A DNA stretch of 64,000 nucleotides from Atriophallophorus winterbourni (taxonomy: Eukaryota; Platyhelminthes; Trematoda; Plagiorchiida; Microphallidae): NCBI GenBank assembly GCA_013407085.1, contig JACCGJ010023559.1:203842-267841 (forward strand). Reading direction: 5' to 3'. The translations under genes were made by a program, and so were the position numbers. The first letter of the stretch is position 1, and every line of letters begins with the position of its first letter. Below, one piece after another: positions 33,816 through 46,072 of the stretch. The notes under the pieces were generated by a model. It was not told the origin of the DNA and searched no databases. It saw only the letters and a list, made by a program, of their open reading frames with translations.

Positions 33816-35612
33816 AGCTTTTACTCTCAAGTCTTCTGCCCAAAACAGCAATTATCGCATGAAGAATTATCAAACACAGTGGAACCACTAAGTGAACCGG
33901 TAATAGATCTATTCGTAGTGGACCGACACTTACGACGATTAAACACGAAGAAATCCCTCGGGGAGGACAACATTACCCCATCAATTCTTCATGTGTGTTT
34001 TAGAGAGCTTTCACATATCTTAGCTGCGGTTTTTATCCATAGTCTTCGCAAAGGTTGCGTACCTTCAACATGAAAAGCGGGTGTGATAACACTAATTTAC
34101 AAGTTTGGCTGAAACGTTCTGACGCAGCAAATTACAGACCTGTAACGCTGCTATCCTGTATTACAAAGATCATGGAGCGCATCATTAGGGAATGTATTGT
34201 GGGTCACCTTGAAGCAAGAGGTCTTTTGTCAGCAGCACAACACGGGTTTCCCAGGACCAGATCTTGTCTTTCGAATATACTGATCACACTAAACGACTGG
34301 ACTATGTCGCTCGACCAAGGCTACACGGTTCACGCTTGTTATATTGATATGTGAAAGGATTTTGACAAGGTCAATCACAGCATGCTTCTGCAAAAGCTAG
34401 CGCATTATGGAATAAGGGATAACCTACTATCGTGGTTAACAGATTATCTGACCGATCGGCATGTGCGAGTTCGCATTGACGATGTGCTATCGAAAAGTAT
34501 CGATGCCACGAGCGGGATACCTTAAGGTTCAGTACTCGGGCATATCCTTTTTCCTGTTATACATCAATGATATTACTAAAATATTGCGGTATAAATTAGT
34601 TCTTTTTGCTGACGACATTAAAATATGGAAGCAAATCCGATCTACTGAAGATTGTTGGATGCTACAACAGGACTTGGATGCTCTGTATCACTGGTCCCTA
34701 GTAAATCAAATGCCGTTCAACTTACGTAAATGTAATATGTTACAGCTTGGCCGTAATTACGACCACACATATCATCTAGGCCATGAAAACCTAACTTAAA
34801 CCACCACTGAAAAGGATCTCAGGATTTGGATTACTAATAACCTGAAACCGAATATGCATTGTCGAAATGTGTTTAATCAGGTATGTAGTATATTAGGAAT
34901 CCTGAGAAGAATTTTCGGGCGGTTCACTCCCAAAACACTTCCCCGCATTATAAATACTTACATTCATCGAACGATGGAGTACTTGATCCCAGCCTGGGCA
35001 CCGTGGCTGAGCAAGACATCGATCTCTTGGAACGAATTTACCACCGATATACAAAGCTAGTTGATGGGATGCAGCACGTCCCATATCAAGAGCGAATGTC
35101 CGTACTAGGTTTGCCTGATTTTACACAGACGCGAATGAGGAGCGACGTTATTCTAACTTACGAAATGCTGCGAATCGAAAACCACCCGCTCCGAGATCTA
35201 ATAATAATAATACAAGAGCTCACACATTTACTCTAACTGTCCCTCACTCGAGACTCAACTGCAGACGACATTTTGTTGCCGCGCGAGTTTGTTTTACTTG
35301 GAACAACCTGCCAAATTATGTTGTAAACTCACCAAATCAGCAAACTTTCAAGAGAAGTCTTGATGCCTTTTTGACCCTACACCCGTGCATCGAAGAAAAC
35401 TATACATCCCAACACAATGCATCTACATTTGTTATCCTACCAATCGAAAACCATTTCTGCCCTTTGGATTTTTAATTGATTCTTGAACTGCTCAGTAAGC
35501 AAACTAATCCAATTTTTGCTTGTTATATTATTCGTTGTTGCCATATTATTCTGTGGTTTTTTGTAAAGCTATGCTTTTTGGACCATTAAAATTGAATTGA
35601 ATTGAATTGAAT
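33815..35612 (+). mobile_element. CR1-like LINE with reverse transcriptase and intact (AATTG)n 3' end
   Basis: The frames read FYSQVFCPK, LRRLNTKKSLGEDNITP, ANYRPVTLLSCITKIMERII, AAQHGFPRTRSCLSNILI, FDKVNHSMLLQKL, LFADDIKIWKQI and LPRIINTYIHRTMEYLIPAW. Stops at 34352 and 34524 and frameshifts make it inactive. The 3' UTR is complete and ends in four AATTG units at 35590-35611; the same 3' end occurs at 5852-6070. Confidence 0.88.
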
Positions 35613-36735
35613 ACGTAAATTATCGAACTTTAACTCAGGACTATTATTTGAAAATAAAATGAATCGTATAAAATGTATAAGATATTCGTCGAAAATTCAA
35701 CGTATAAAATAGTTATATGCCTGGTGATATGAACAGCCTTATTCATTTTAATGACTAAACTGTAGTCGCGGGATCAAACGTGCCTAATATTTTCGATTCG
35801 CGTGGAATATTTGGTCATGAGCATATATTTCGTAATCCATGAGTTTCCTCGAAAACAATTGTTTTGAAGCACGCTGTTCTACTTCAAACAGTTCACTTCT
35901 CTTAAAATCACTCAAGAAATCTGGATGCGTTGGTAATTAGCAAGAACATAACTGTTGCCTCTTTGAAAAGCGAAGATATGAATCTGATTTACTTTAAGTT
36001 ATTGTGTTCACTGATCAACATTTAACAGTTCACACATCTTCACAAAGCTACGAATTACAGTGATTGAGCATGAAATATATTTGTTACAAAACCCATCTGT
36101 CTCTCTGATTTCGACACCATATGTTTTTGACAGATGACTCGTGAGAAAAATGGCGGATCTCAGTTGTTTCGGTGACAGCGTCCGCCAACAAATCGCTGTC
36201 TGTGAGGAAAAGCGACTTTGTTCAAGCTCTTTTTAATACGTGCTCACATCGACCTTTTTTATGATAATCTTTTACCGTACATTTAATGTAAAACTTCATG
36301 GATAATATCAAACAAGAACTTTCAAATCCTTAAATCTTTACTAGAAAATTTATGTCCATTATATTGTGATTTGCTTTGACTTTTAGATGCGGAGTAAATT
36401 TGTTTGCTCGTAACACCGACCTTGTAGGTTGTTTGAAGAAAATCTTTGTTCAATAATCTTCGATATTCCAACCTCGAAACACATCAAACATAAAATAATA
36501 ACAGAAAATCACATACAACATATTAAAGAGATAATTTTGAACAGAAATATTCCATAACATGATTAATTTGGCATAGTTATCTAAACATGAATGCAAAAAA
36601 GCCCTTTGGTATAAGGATGAACTGAAAAGCAAAATGGTATGTTTGGACCCATTCTTTGATGATTACTCTCGAGAATAATAATGATAAGTCGATCAGATGA
36701 AGAAAGTGCTTCATCTATGACATCATGTAAGATTT
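35613..36735. other. Intergenic, nothing recognised
   Basis: AT-rich with short open frames only. At 36140-36200 GGTGACAGCG...GCTGTCTGTG could form a hairpin but no known RNA was recognised. Confidence 0.35.
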
Positions 36736-36739
36736 CGCA

Positions 36740-37330
36740 TTAAACACGGCCAGGCAAGGATAGTCCACCACATGTTGGGGTAGGGAATTCCAAAGAAATA
36801 TAGCTCGTATGGCGAAAAAATGGCGCCGACATCAATGCAGAAACTTGGAACGTAAAGGGACAAGGGTGTCCGCGTGTCACTTTTCCATCACATACATCAA
36901 GCAAGTGTTTTAGTGGATGTCCTTCGGTAGACACAATTCTATAAGTCAGAATAATATCGCGTCGTATCCTGCTTTGGGTAAAGTCGCATAGACCCAGACG
37001 TCGCAATCTTTCGGTGTACGGAACATTGCGAAGACCCATCACTAACTTTCTTGCTCCGTGCTAGATTTCATCAAAAAGAGCAATATCTTTTCGCAGCCAA
37101 GAAGCGCAGACTTCTACCGCGTACTCCATCGTAGGGCGAATGTAGACGTTCATTATCCTTGGTAATGTTACCAGCGAGAATATTCCAAATATTCTTCGAA
37201 AGATACCTAACAATCTGTTTGCCTGTCGATATACATTATGGCAGTACACCGTGCTCTTCAGGTTTCCACTAATCCATACTTCAAGATCTTTTTCCAACGA
37301 GCTCCATGTCAAGTTTACATCTCCCAATCG
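36740..37330 (-). mobile_element. CR1-like LINE C-terminal fragment
   Basis: Two minus frames give DVNLTWSSLEKDLEVWISGN, LPRIMNVYIRPTMEYAVEVC, MGLRNVPYTERLRRLGLCDF and RRDIILTYRIVSTEGHPL, the C-terminal part of CR1 ORF2. 5'-truncated at 37330. Confidence 0.85.
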
Positions 37331-40300
37331 ATATATCTAAGGAAGATTGTTGCTAAGGTGGAGCATCCTAATCCTAAATGTCATATCATGCAAGGCCGCC
37401 GATTTGACACGTTGTACAAATCCATTTGCAGTTTCTCACAATCATCTGCAGAACTGATTTTCGTCGTCCCGTGGATCCACCGTATCGATCGGTTATTTTA
37501 ACGTTAGCTGTGCCAATCTGATTAAAAGGAGCCTTCAAGTGTAACTTTATTTTCCTTTTTTAATATTCATACTCTTATTCGTTTATGAAATCCCAGTGAC
37601 CAAACTCAATATCGTTGAACCATTCAATATTTTTCAAAGTTGATTATCAAATAAGCTCCGTCTGAATATAAATAAGCAGAGGTTGATATAACAGTAATCG
37701 GCCAAATAGCGTGGCTTATATAACCTGGAAAAATTCAGCTTCTTTATAACTTTTCTATAGCTTTATTCCATTCATGCATTACAGCTATATTTAAGGAAAA
37801 TCGTAAGGTGATCATTCGTCACTAGATATGCATTTCAAAACAAGTTATCAATTACTTTTTCAAGGGTCTTTAATCTGATTTTATGTGTCGTATGCAGACT
37901 CGCATTTGATTTAGAAAGAACTGAGGTTGATCATACTGCGTTATTAACAGTTGAAATATGTGGAAGGTAAGCGGTCCAGCTTTGTGAAATATGTAGCTGA
38001 ATCCCTTCTGTATTAAATTACATTTTATTCTGCATTGTTTTCTCAAATTGTTCTATTTGTAACAAGAGTTGAATTAAATATCGTTAAATGACATTTCGGT
38101 CTGACTGTGGATTGTTAAATTACACCTATTAGTTAGATCCACTGGGAGCCAATCTATCGAGTTTAAGCTGTTCAAAGCGCTTTCGAATGCAGTAACGATA
38201 GTTTGAGAGGTGATATTAATTAATTCGTTCAGGATAATTAATTTTAGCTTCAAAGTGTATATATCATCAATGATTTGCCAGATATATGCAATTTTCTTCA
38301 GCAATGGTATTTTCGTAGCCATTAGTCCATTTTTTTTAGATAATTTAGTGAGTAGGTTATTTATAGATTAAGGAGATCACAGATTCCTGGGTGCCGAATA
38401 TCGGTGAAGTAAGTCGGTTTTTCATTACAATGAATGTTGAATGAAGGTTCATCACAATGCTTCTGTTTTTCACATCTCTAAGTGAAGGCAATATTTCCAG
38501 GTATCTCCTCCATACATATTCCTACCAATAAATATCGAATATTGGATGCTTAAAGTCGGCGATTGTCCATTCAATTTAGTTTCGCGCCGTTTCACCCACT
38601 CTTAATCAGTAATTATAGGTACCTATTGGAGAGCATCGCGAAATAATTCATAGTGGACATTATTTTTATTGATATTTCTAATAAAACGAACTCTCAAATT
38701 CACGGTAAATGGCAATGCGTAATATTATAAATGTCTAATATATGTCTGCATCATATCAACATCGATCCCACGAATAAATTCTGGAAACTAATGAGATGGA
38801 ACCATCAAACATAGACAAATGATAATGTCGGTGTTTTCGTGAAACTTACAGAGTTTGCATCTGGAGCACGTTTCAGTCATCAAATAAATTTTTGCTATAC
38901 GGGAAGAAGAAAATTCACGGTTCAGCAACCATGTGGAAACAGTTTCTGTATCCATGATCACATTCTGGGCTGTCGGCTTGCTGTTGCGTTAAACATTAAT
39001 CGCATTATTATCACATCTTTATCATGCTGTTGCTTTTTGCAATTCCATAAAGCGTGATAAAGTAAATAAATTAAATATAAAGGCCATTCATCGAGTGTAT
39101 TTGTGGCTTGCGAATCACCTGTTAAACTGTTCATACCAACTCACTAGAGAGCATTCAATACGAGCAGATGGGAATTCGACTGAAAACAGATTTCAAACTA
39201 GGATACTGACGAAACTCGCTATACTTAAGAATTGAATAAGGTCAATGAGGTAATGATAAAACAGCTTAATCAAACCACACATGACACAACTAGTCAATAC
39301 ATATGGGTCAACATCTTACTGTTGATTATACAGGCAGATTAGCAAGCACAGCGGTCATCCAACACACACGTGTGAATTTATGGGTATGGTGAATTAAGTC
39401 AGCTGATTGAAGGTCAAATCACGTTCCGATGGCACTCGATCTAACTCTAATCAAGTGCCTCCGTAGCCTTAACGAACCGCGAGGGTGTATACACTATAAG
39501 ACTTTAGTCATTTCAAGTGACCTGAGCGCTTGTGTTTTAAAGGATGATGTGAGCTATGTAATATTTTGTTTGTTAGTATCACATCACTTCGAAGGTATTC
39601 TTTGAAGTGTGATGGGGATGTTCAGTTTTTGAGATCGTTCATCGTACGTTAGTTTCTGCACGATAGTATATTTTATCAATCAATAGTATATCCTTATAAC
39701 GAAGTAGTCCAAATCTGAGATGCATGCTTCGTAGTTCGAAGACGGATATGGAAATCCCTCACAGCATCCCTAGAATATTGGAAGCATGCTCATAGATGAC
39801 TCCACAATGTACCCTGTTCTTTAATCTGCCGCTTGTAATTATACACCTAGCAAATGTATTTTGAAGTTGAGGAAATCATTGGTGACAGCCTCAACAGGAG
39901 GAACCTGGAACGAAGCTTTCTAATTTTTCTTAGCCCGAGTCGATATCTCAAAAACAACCACTAAATAAACATTTTCGAAAATACCACATTCGCTTCAGCG
40001 TTTTAACCATTTAACCATGCACGCATCCAAACAATTCTGACCATAGCGCAACTCAGAAACTCGATATTCCATCAACAGAAACCATGCCTAGTCGATCCAA
40101 TCACCCGTATTCTCGCAAGCGATTTGGTGACAAGTGCATCGGACGACAAACTAACCATTTTATGAAGTGCTACTGTGACTTTTCTAAGTGAAAATGCGGT
40201 TGTTTTCCCAATAATTCTGTCATAAATCGTGGGCTATTCACGATAATCTAAACTTTATTTTTGACACCAAACTAAAGCCAACAATTATAACATTGTCGAT

Positions 40301-40917
40301 CAAGAGATCGTTCATCAAACACCGGAGAAGAAGGAGGACGTACCAGGTTGATTCAAAAAATCGTGCTACTGAAAGCAAATCGGATGAAGTAGTGCTGAAA
40401 TTGTTTCCGATGTAATGCCATTACCTTTCGCCAATGCGCTTAAAGTAATTATGAAGCAGTTGCGCGAAATAAGTGGGCGCCTTTCGCTTTTTATTTTCCA
40501 TTAAAATATTAATCGCATTTAGGCTTTCATGAGGCTAGCATCACATATTTCAATTAGCTCTGTGACTACCAATAAAAATTTAAGATTATAGACTAGAAAT
40601 CGATCTCTAATGAATAGTCCATTAATTTAATCCTGTCGTACATTTCATCCTAACTATAAACTTAAACCCACACTAGAGGACCAAAAAGACAATGTTCTGG
40701 CCAATCAAACAATCCCAAATGTTAGCAAATGAAATTAGCTGCCTGAGATTGTGTACCCAGGCGGTTGTTCTGCATGTCGTTTAAACAAATAAATCGATTA
40801 AAAATGCTCTTGAGTATTCATTCGCCTCACACCTGTGGTATTGTGTTACAAGTAATATTCCCTCCGGACAAGTGGAAAAATTAACAATTCCAGTCGAGGA
40901 GAATCAATTGTTTAAAA
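37331..40917. other. Region upstream of the channel gene, with one old CR1 fragment
   Basis: No supported gene. At 39530-39720, TTTTAAAGGATGATGTGAGC and ATATTTTGTTTGTTAGTATC match 16335-16385, marking a minus CR1 3' fragment. A splice-acceptor-like TTAACAATTCCAG ends at 40893, 25 bases before the channel ATG, so a 5'-UTR intron or trans-splice site is possible. No TATA box was chosen. Confidence 0.4.
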
Positions 40918-42699
40918 ATGTCTCGTAAACGCCTGTTGGTCGAACAGACGAGAAAGGAAGTAATGCATGCATTTTGTCGTTGGACCACAGTTCGTGGGGT
41001 ATCACATATCCTCAGAGTGGAACATCCTGCGTTACGGGTAATATGGGTGGTGTTCGGATTATTTTTGTTATTTTCCAACATCGGTCTCGTAATACTTTTG
41101 CTAAGTCATTATTACCGGTTCAACACCATTGAGCATATAAAAATACAGAGAGAAATTCCAGTTCCGTTTCCACATGTCACATTATGCAACGTGGATCCAG
41201 TCAACAGTGACAGAATTTATTGTTTGAAAAACATTAATTCCCCCGGTTGTGAATTCGCAAAGAACTACGTGGACATTCTGGAAAAGTATATTGTAGCGGA
41301 GAATTATTCCACGCAACTACAACATTCACCGCTACTGGGGAAATTAGAGGACCCGCATATGGTTGCTATTTTCTATCAGATTGTCGGAATGGAGGCGGCC
41401 AGTGTAATCGGACATCAACTTGACGATTTCATCATCGGTGATTTCTGTGAATTAACCACCAGGGAAAAAGGAGGAATTCGCTTGCGTCGAAAGTGTAAAG
41501 CTGCAGGTGTGGTCGCATTAAATTTTGTCAATTATCGACATTTCAATTGTTACACATTGACTATCAAAGACCAGGAGAAAAGGAATAGAGCTATACGGCT
41601 CTCAATAATTATCTATTTAGACGAAGAAGAAGATCTTAACTGTCGCCCCCATTGCACACATGCATTCACTGAATGGGCAGGTGCAAAGTTGGTTGTGCAT
41701 CCTGTGAACACGTTCCCGGATATCGAACAAATGGGCTTGAACCTGCTTCCTGGAGCTTCCAACCAAATTCTGGTAGATGAAATTCGTCAAATGGAAAAGA
41801 AAGATTTGATGAATGCGCCCTGCGAAAAGGATGTGAATAAATCTCTCGCCGTTGTGTATTTTGATACCACCAGGAAACGTTTTATATCCAAGGAAATGCA
41901 ATACACTGACGCATTGTGTATAAGCCTACTCTCTCAAGCCGCAACAGTGGAGAAGTGTCACTGCTTGGATTTCCTAATGCCGATTCCGGGTAAGTACATT
42001 GCTCAGGTTACTCGCTTGCCTTTTTGCGGAAATTTGTCAAGTTCACAAGTACAAGGTCGATTAGAATGTAATCAGAAGGTACGCATGGATAATGCAGGGA
42101 AATTTCGAAGACAATGCCTCATTCCCTGTGTCCAAATGCAGTACAATTATGAGCTCACACAACTTAGGTGGCCACAGAAGCCACGTATCTTGCACTACTA
42201 CAAACAACTGAAAGATCGTATTTATTACAATCGAAAGTTCAAAATTTATGAAAACATTGAAGCTACCGCTCTCTCAAATGCAACCAAAGCATTGGAAGAA
42301 TTGCGACAGACGGATGTGTTTGAGAAGAACTTTTTACAAATTGACATAAATCGACCGAATTATGACACTCTTGTTAAGTACACCGAAAATGAGGAATACA
42401 CCTTACCCACTTTGATGAGCCAACTTGGTGGGATAAACAGCATCTTTCTCGGATTCACCTGCGTTACGGTTTTGGAATTGATTGAGTTACTATTCAGGCT
42501 AATCTGCGTAACTTTGACCACCTTCGGATCTACTGTGGATCGGGCACCAAAGTTACCGACAGGGCTAGACGATGCGAAAATTTCAACTGATAACAAGAAC
42601 GACGAGAATTCAAACTTAATGACCGATCGACCTAATAATCCGGAGGTTGAACAAATCGCACAGACCATACTTCCAGTAAGTGAGGACATAAAATGCTGA
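40918..42699 (+). CDS. DEG/ENaC-family cation channel, 593 aa, single exon
   Basis: DEG/ENaC/ASIC proteins form trimeric amiloride-type Na+ channels with two membrane helices and a large Cys-rich extracellular domain. Visible here: TM1 at about residues 40-64 (VIWVVFGLFLLFSNIGLVIL), the post-TM1 signature PFPHVTLCN, paired cysteines through the ectodomain (CHCLDFLMP, CLIPCVQMQY), and TM2 at about 506-530 in LGGINSIFLGFTCVTVLELI, followed by a 68-residue cytoplasmic tail. Length is typical for the family. Oddities: the conserved His-Gly gating motif is Arg-Gly (TTVRGV, residue 26-27), and the G/S-X-S selectivity filter reads G-F-T (512-514). The coding region has no intron. The ligand is not predictable; FMRFamide-gated, proton-gated and constitutive members all exist. 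Confidence 0.92.
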   Translation: MSRKRLLVEQTRKEVMHAFCRWTTVRGVSHILRVEHPALRVIWVVFGLFLLFSNIGLVILLLSHYYRFNTIEHIKIQREIPVPFPHVTLCNVDPVNSDRIYCLKNINSPGCEFAKNYVDILEKYIVAENYSTQLQHSPLLGKLEDPHMVAIFYQIVGMEAASVIGHQLDDFIIGDFCELTTREKGGIRLRRKCKAAGVVALNFVNYRHFNCYTLTIKDQEKRNRAIRLSIIIYLDEEEDLNCRPHCTHAFTEWAGAKLVVHPVNTFPDIEQMGLNLLPGASNQILVDEIRQMEKKDLMNAPCEKDVNKSLAVVYFDTTRKRFISKEMQYTDALCISLLSQAATVEKCHCLDFLMPIPGKYIAQVTRLPFCGNLSSSQVQGRLECNQKVRMDNAGKFRRQCLIPCVQMQYNYELTQLRWPQKPRILHYYKQLKDRIYYNRKFKIYENIEATALSNATKALEELRQTDVFEKNFLQIDINRPNYDTLVKYTENEEYTLPTLMSQLGGINSIFLGFTCVTVLELIELLFRLICVTLTTFGSTVDRAPKLPTGLDDAKISTDNKNDENSNLMTDRPNNPEVEQIAQTILPVSEDIKC

Positions 42700-42801
42700 C
42701 TTTATTTTGAGACCACGATCATGAAAGATTGCTGTAAAAATCCCGATTTTCCTTTCAAAGTATTTGATATTTTTATGATTGATTGTACAGAGCTTCATAT
42801 A

Positions 42802-42807
42802 ATTAAA
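42802..42807 (+). terminator. ATTAAA polyadenylation signal of the channel gene
   Basis: ATTAAA lies about 100 bases after the TGA stop (42697-42699). It is the first signal-like hexamer downstream. Confidence 0.4.
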
Positions 42808-42829
42808 TTTGTTAATGTATTCCACATTT

Positions 42830-44035
42830 ACAATTGCAAATTTTTATTGACTGGGAAAAGTTTCATTGTAGCGTTTGAAAACTAATGAAAGAAGTGGCGA
42901 AGGGAACTTGAAACCACAGAAATGTAGCTAGTAACATAGTTTTGACAATCTGCCGGTTAGATCGTATAGAATAATAAAATTGTTGTTAAATGTTATACAA
43001 TTAGGAGGGAAATTGGAAAATTTCAAAGAACTTCAATGCTTTATGTTAACTGCTATGGTTGAATTAACTCCGATGCCTCGCGTGTTTCGAAAGACTCACT
43101 CCACTCGTTTATAAACGATATCGTACAGTGGCTTGTTAACAAAATACAAGTCAATCTGCACAACACACCAATCTGTATATACTTAACCATGATACAGTAG
43201 AAGTAGAAGTTATTTTTAGTCGTTTTTAGGAAGCTCGCGGCTACTGAACGCGCACTTAATCACTAGTCTAAGCCAGTGAGAAAAGTTCGAAATAAACCAT
43301 CGTTTTCCGCAATCATAGGATATATTTTCATTCACGATAGACTATATTTAATTCACTGAACAGTAGTGAATGCAAATAGCATGTGATCAAATGAACATTT
43401 GAAAATTTAAATTTTCCATTTTCATGATAATGATAGTTTCGTGGAATAATTTTAGTGTTTTGCTATCCATTAAGTGCAAAGCAATAAACTGCATTGGTCA
43501 TCATCTGAGCTAAAAGCGATTTTGTCGAAACAAATGGATTGTTTATAAATTTCTCGTGGCTCCGATGATATTGAGAATTTCGTGAACGCTAGTATTATCA
43601 ACATTTTTATTTAATGCCGTTTTAAAAAACATGATGAAAGATCATTGATTCCCGAATTCTCTTTGAATTTGAACATACGAAACTGTAATGTGCATTTACG
43701 TCAAGATCATCTGAAGCGTAAAAATACCAATTCAATATTCTCTTTCGTCTCTTCATTCTGAGAATTGTATGCATATGTAAAAACTAAAATCTGAATTTAA
43801 GACTTTGGGCGTATATTGATTTTGCCCAGACAAAACATTTATACCGGAACATATATGCAGTCACAAACAGAAAACTTACTAACCCGTTGCCCATTATGGT
43901 AAGACAGGTACAAAAATTACAACTTTGTTGATCGCCTAAAATTTTGTGTTGATTAAATGTCACTTCGCTCATTATCTGTTGTAAAATGATTTTGGTAAAT
44001 GAAACCTGTCTATAGTGGATTGGTACAAACGAACA
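42830..44035. other. Intergenic, nothing recognised
   Basis: 1.2 kb of AT-rich sequence. A 125-codon minus frame (44161-43784) partly overlaps the antisense of a CR1 copy and is not taken as a gene. Confidence 0.35.
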
Positions 44036-44039
44036 AACC

Positions 44040-44848
44040 ATTCTAGGATGGTTTAGTTTGATGAGGTTCGAGGATTGGACTAAGATACTAGACGAAGGTG
44101 AGGATGCACATGCTTGCAACGTCGATATTTCCACAGCTATCGATGCAGTCAACCATGACATTCTAATAAAAATGATCGAAAGCTAATGGAATAACGGTAA
44201 TGTTGCTGAATTGGATAAAGGACTATCTTACTGATAGACACGTCCAAGTTCGCGTTGGCAACACCATCTCTAGAAGAATAGACTTCACAAGTGGAGTTTC
44301 GCAAGGCTCGGTGCTTGGGCCTCTTTAATTCTTGGTGTATATGAACGATATAGTAGAGGATATTGGATGTAACTTGATACTGTTGGCCAATGATATTAAA
44401 ATATGTAAACGTGTCGGGTCTGTTAATGACTGGATTGTATTACAACGTGATCTGTGCACGTTGTTTCGTTGGTCCCTGACAAATGGGTTACCAATTAGCC
44501 ATGCAAAATTTAACATGCTGCGGCTTCGAAAATGTCTGCGACACACGTATCAGCCTGGCACCCAAGATCTCGTCTGGACCACCGCATAAAAAAATCTCGG
44601 TGTCTGGGTTTCGTTTAACCTTAAGCCTGGACATCATTGCCGGACAGTGTACAATAAAGCCTGCCGTATCTTAAGTCTTCTAAAAAGGACATTCAGGATT
44701 TTCACGCCCGAAACCGTAATCCATGCGCTGTGTGACTGATCCTATTGATTTCTGATAGTTTTTATATTTTTATACCCTATACATCATCATCCTATGGTTA
44801 TTATTAAGCTTACTGCTTTTTTACCAGAAAACATTCTGAGTTCTGAGT
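44040..44848 (+). mobile_element. CR1-like LINE fragment with (CTGAGTT)n 3' tail
   Basis: The frames read DWTKILDEGEDAHACNVDIS, VNHDILIKM, TSGVSQGSVLGPL, CNLILLANDIKICKRVGSVN and WRSLTN/FNMLRLRK. The FADD motif is LANDI here. The 3' UTR (CCTATGGTTATTATTAAGCT ... ACCAGAAAAC) ends in ATTCTGAGTTCTGAG. Confidence 0.85.
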
Positions 44849-45348
44849 AAAGATTTTTAACGATCAAATTTTTGTTATTTATCCCACTATACACAGGTGT
44901 ATGCAAATACCTATTATACATATTCACACATTTTTTCTATTCTAAATTCGAGTAATTATTCATGCTAAATCGATACACACCTGAAAATATATGCGAACTC
45001 CAAAACCTAGCAGGGAATTACTTTTTCGGTCAATGGTAACTTATTTAACCTGTTTTGTGTCGATGCACTGTTCACTTTCAGTTTCAAATCGTTTACAAAA
45101 TCTGCACGTTTATTCCCGGTGATTTAAAGACTAAAGATTAAAGTTGAAAATCCGCGAATTACGTTAAAATGTGTATAAAAATGTTCGACGCCAAAGTAAA
45201 TAGTGGGAATTTAAAAATGTACCAAGTATTTGGCGCCATTTTAACTTGCAGAGCACTATTACATTGAATTTGTGAATGCATTTAACGCATAATTTGGGTG
45301 GTGCACCGTCTCACCATCCTTTAAAATCTTATGCACAATTTAACACAG
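44849..45348. other. Intergenic, nothing recognised
   Basis: AT-rich sequence between a CR1 tail and a candidate exon. Confidence 0.35.
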
Positions 45349-46072
45349 GAACAAATGACTGGAATTTTAGAATATGTTGTCCATTATTGCTTCGTACTAC
45401 AAGTGCTGGATGAACGCAATGTCATGAGAAGCCTTAGCAGTCTCCAAGTTCTAAATCAAGGTAGATCGATGTCTAGCATTATCCAAAACACAAACAGTTA
45501 TTCAGAAAATATATTGTCAGATGCCCTACACTGTCATTCACGACTTCGTTATTTCCCTAATAATAGACTAGCCCCTAAAAAACATACGACCGATGCTTAC
45601 CACCTCAACATGACTGAAATGGGCGTAGATCAGAAACTAATTTGTCTAATCGAGAAAAGTGAGTGACAGAGACTCCGTTCAACCATAATTAACACGTTTA
45701 GTAAGTGTCAGGTATTAATGTGTGAGAAAATTCTCTCCACGTTTCTTAAAAAGTCACGTTTGTCGTAATTCGAACCGAGACGCTAAAAACAGGTGATTAC
45801 TACCACATAAACTGCAATTTAATTCTCCGGAATTTCGCGATAGATTCGTTTTAGGACGCGGTGACAATTTAGTAAATCTGTTTGTTCGCAAAAGTTGAAA
45901 ATTATTTTGCTTCTATTTGTGATTGCGTCTGATGAATTATCCAAACCATTAGTCCCAGATAAACGTTCGCTTTATCGTTCGAGATCGTTTTTTGGACAAC
46001 TGCTATCGATCATTTCTCGATGCAGGGTCAATCACGTGCGCAACTTGTTTAAGCGAATCGAAACTGGTGGAT
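45349..46072 (+). CDS. Candidate two-exon gene fragment, function unknown
   Basis: Exon A 45349-45658 (acceptor TTTAACACAG, donor GAAAA|GTGAGT) and exon B 45959-46072 (acceptor TTAGTCCCAG, donor GGAT|GTAAGT) join in phase over a 300-base intron to give about 141 residues. Sequence includes LEYVVHYCFVLQVLDERNVM, HCHSRLRYFPNNRLAPKK, GVDQKLICLIEK and FFGQLLSIISRCRVNHVRNL. Composition is protein-like, with no stop and no resemblance to the LINEs around it. No start or stop codon was identified, so further exons are implied. Not recognised; it could also be a chance pair. Confidence 0.35.

Noticed and set aside
41617..42689. Minus-strand open frames opposite the channel gene
   Set aside because: They are antisense shadows of a well-supported family member.
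43784..44161. 125-codon minus open frame
   Set aside because: Its first part is the antisense of a CR1 reverse transcriptase and the rest has no motif.
45925..45945. CTGATGAATTATCC as a hammerhead core
   Set aside because: No stem II and no GAAA follow at the right distance.
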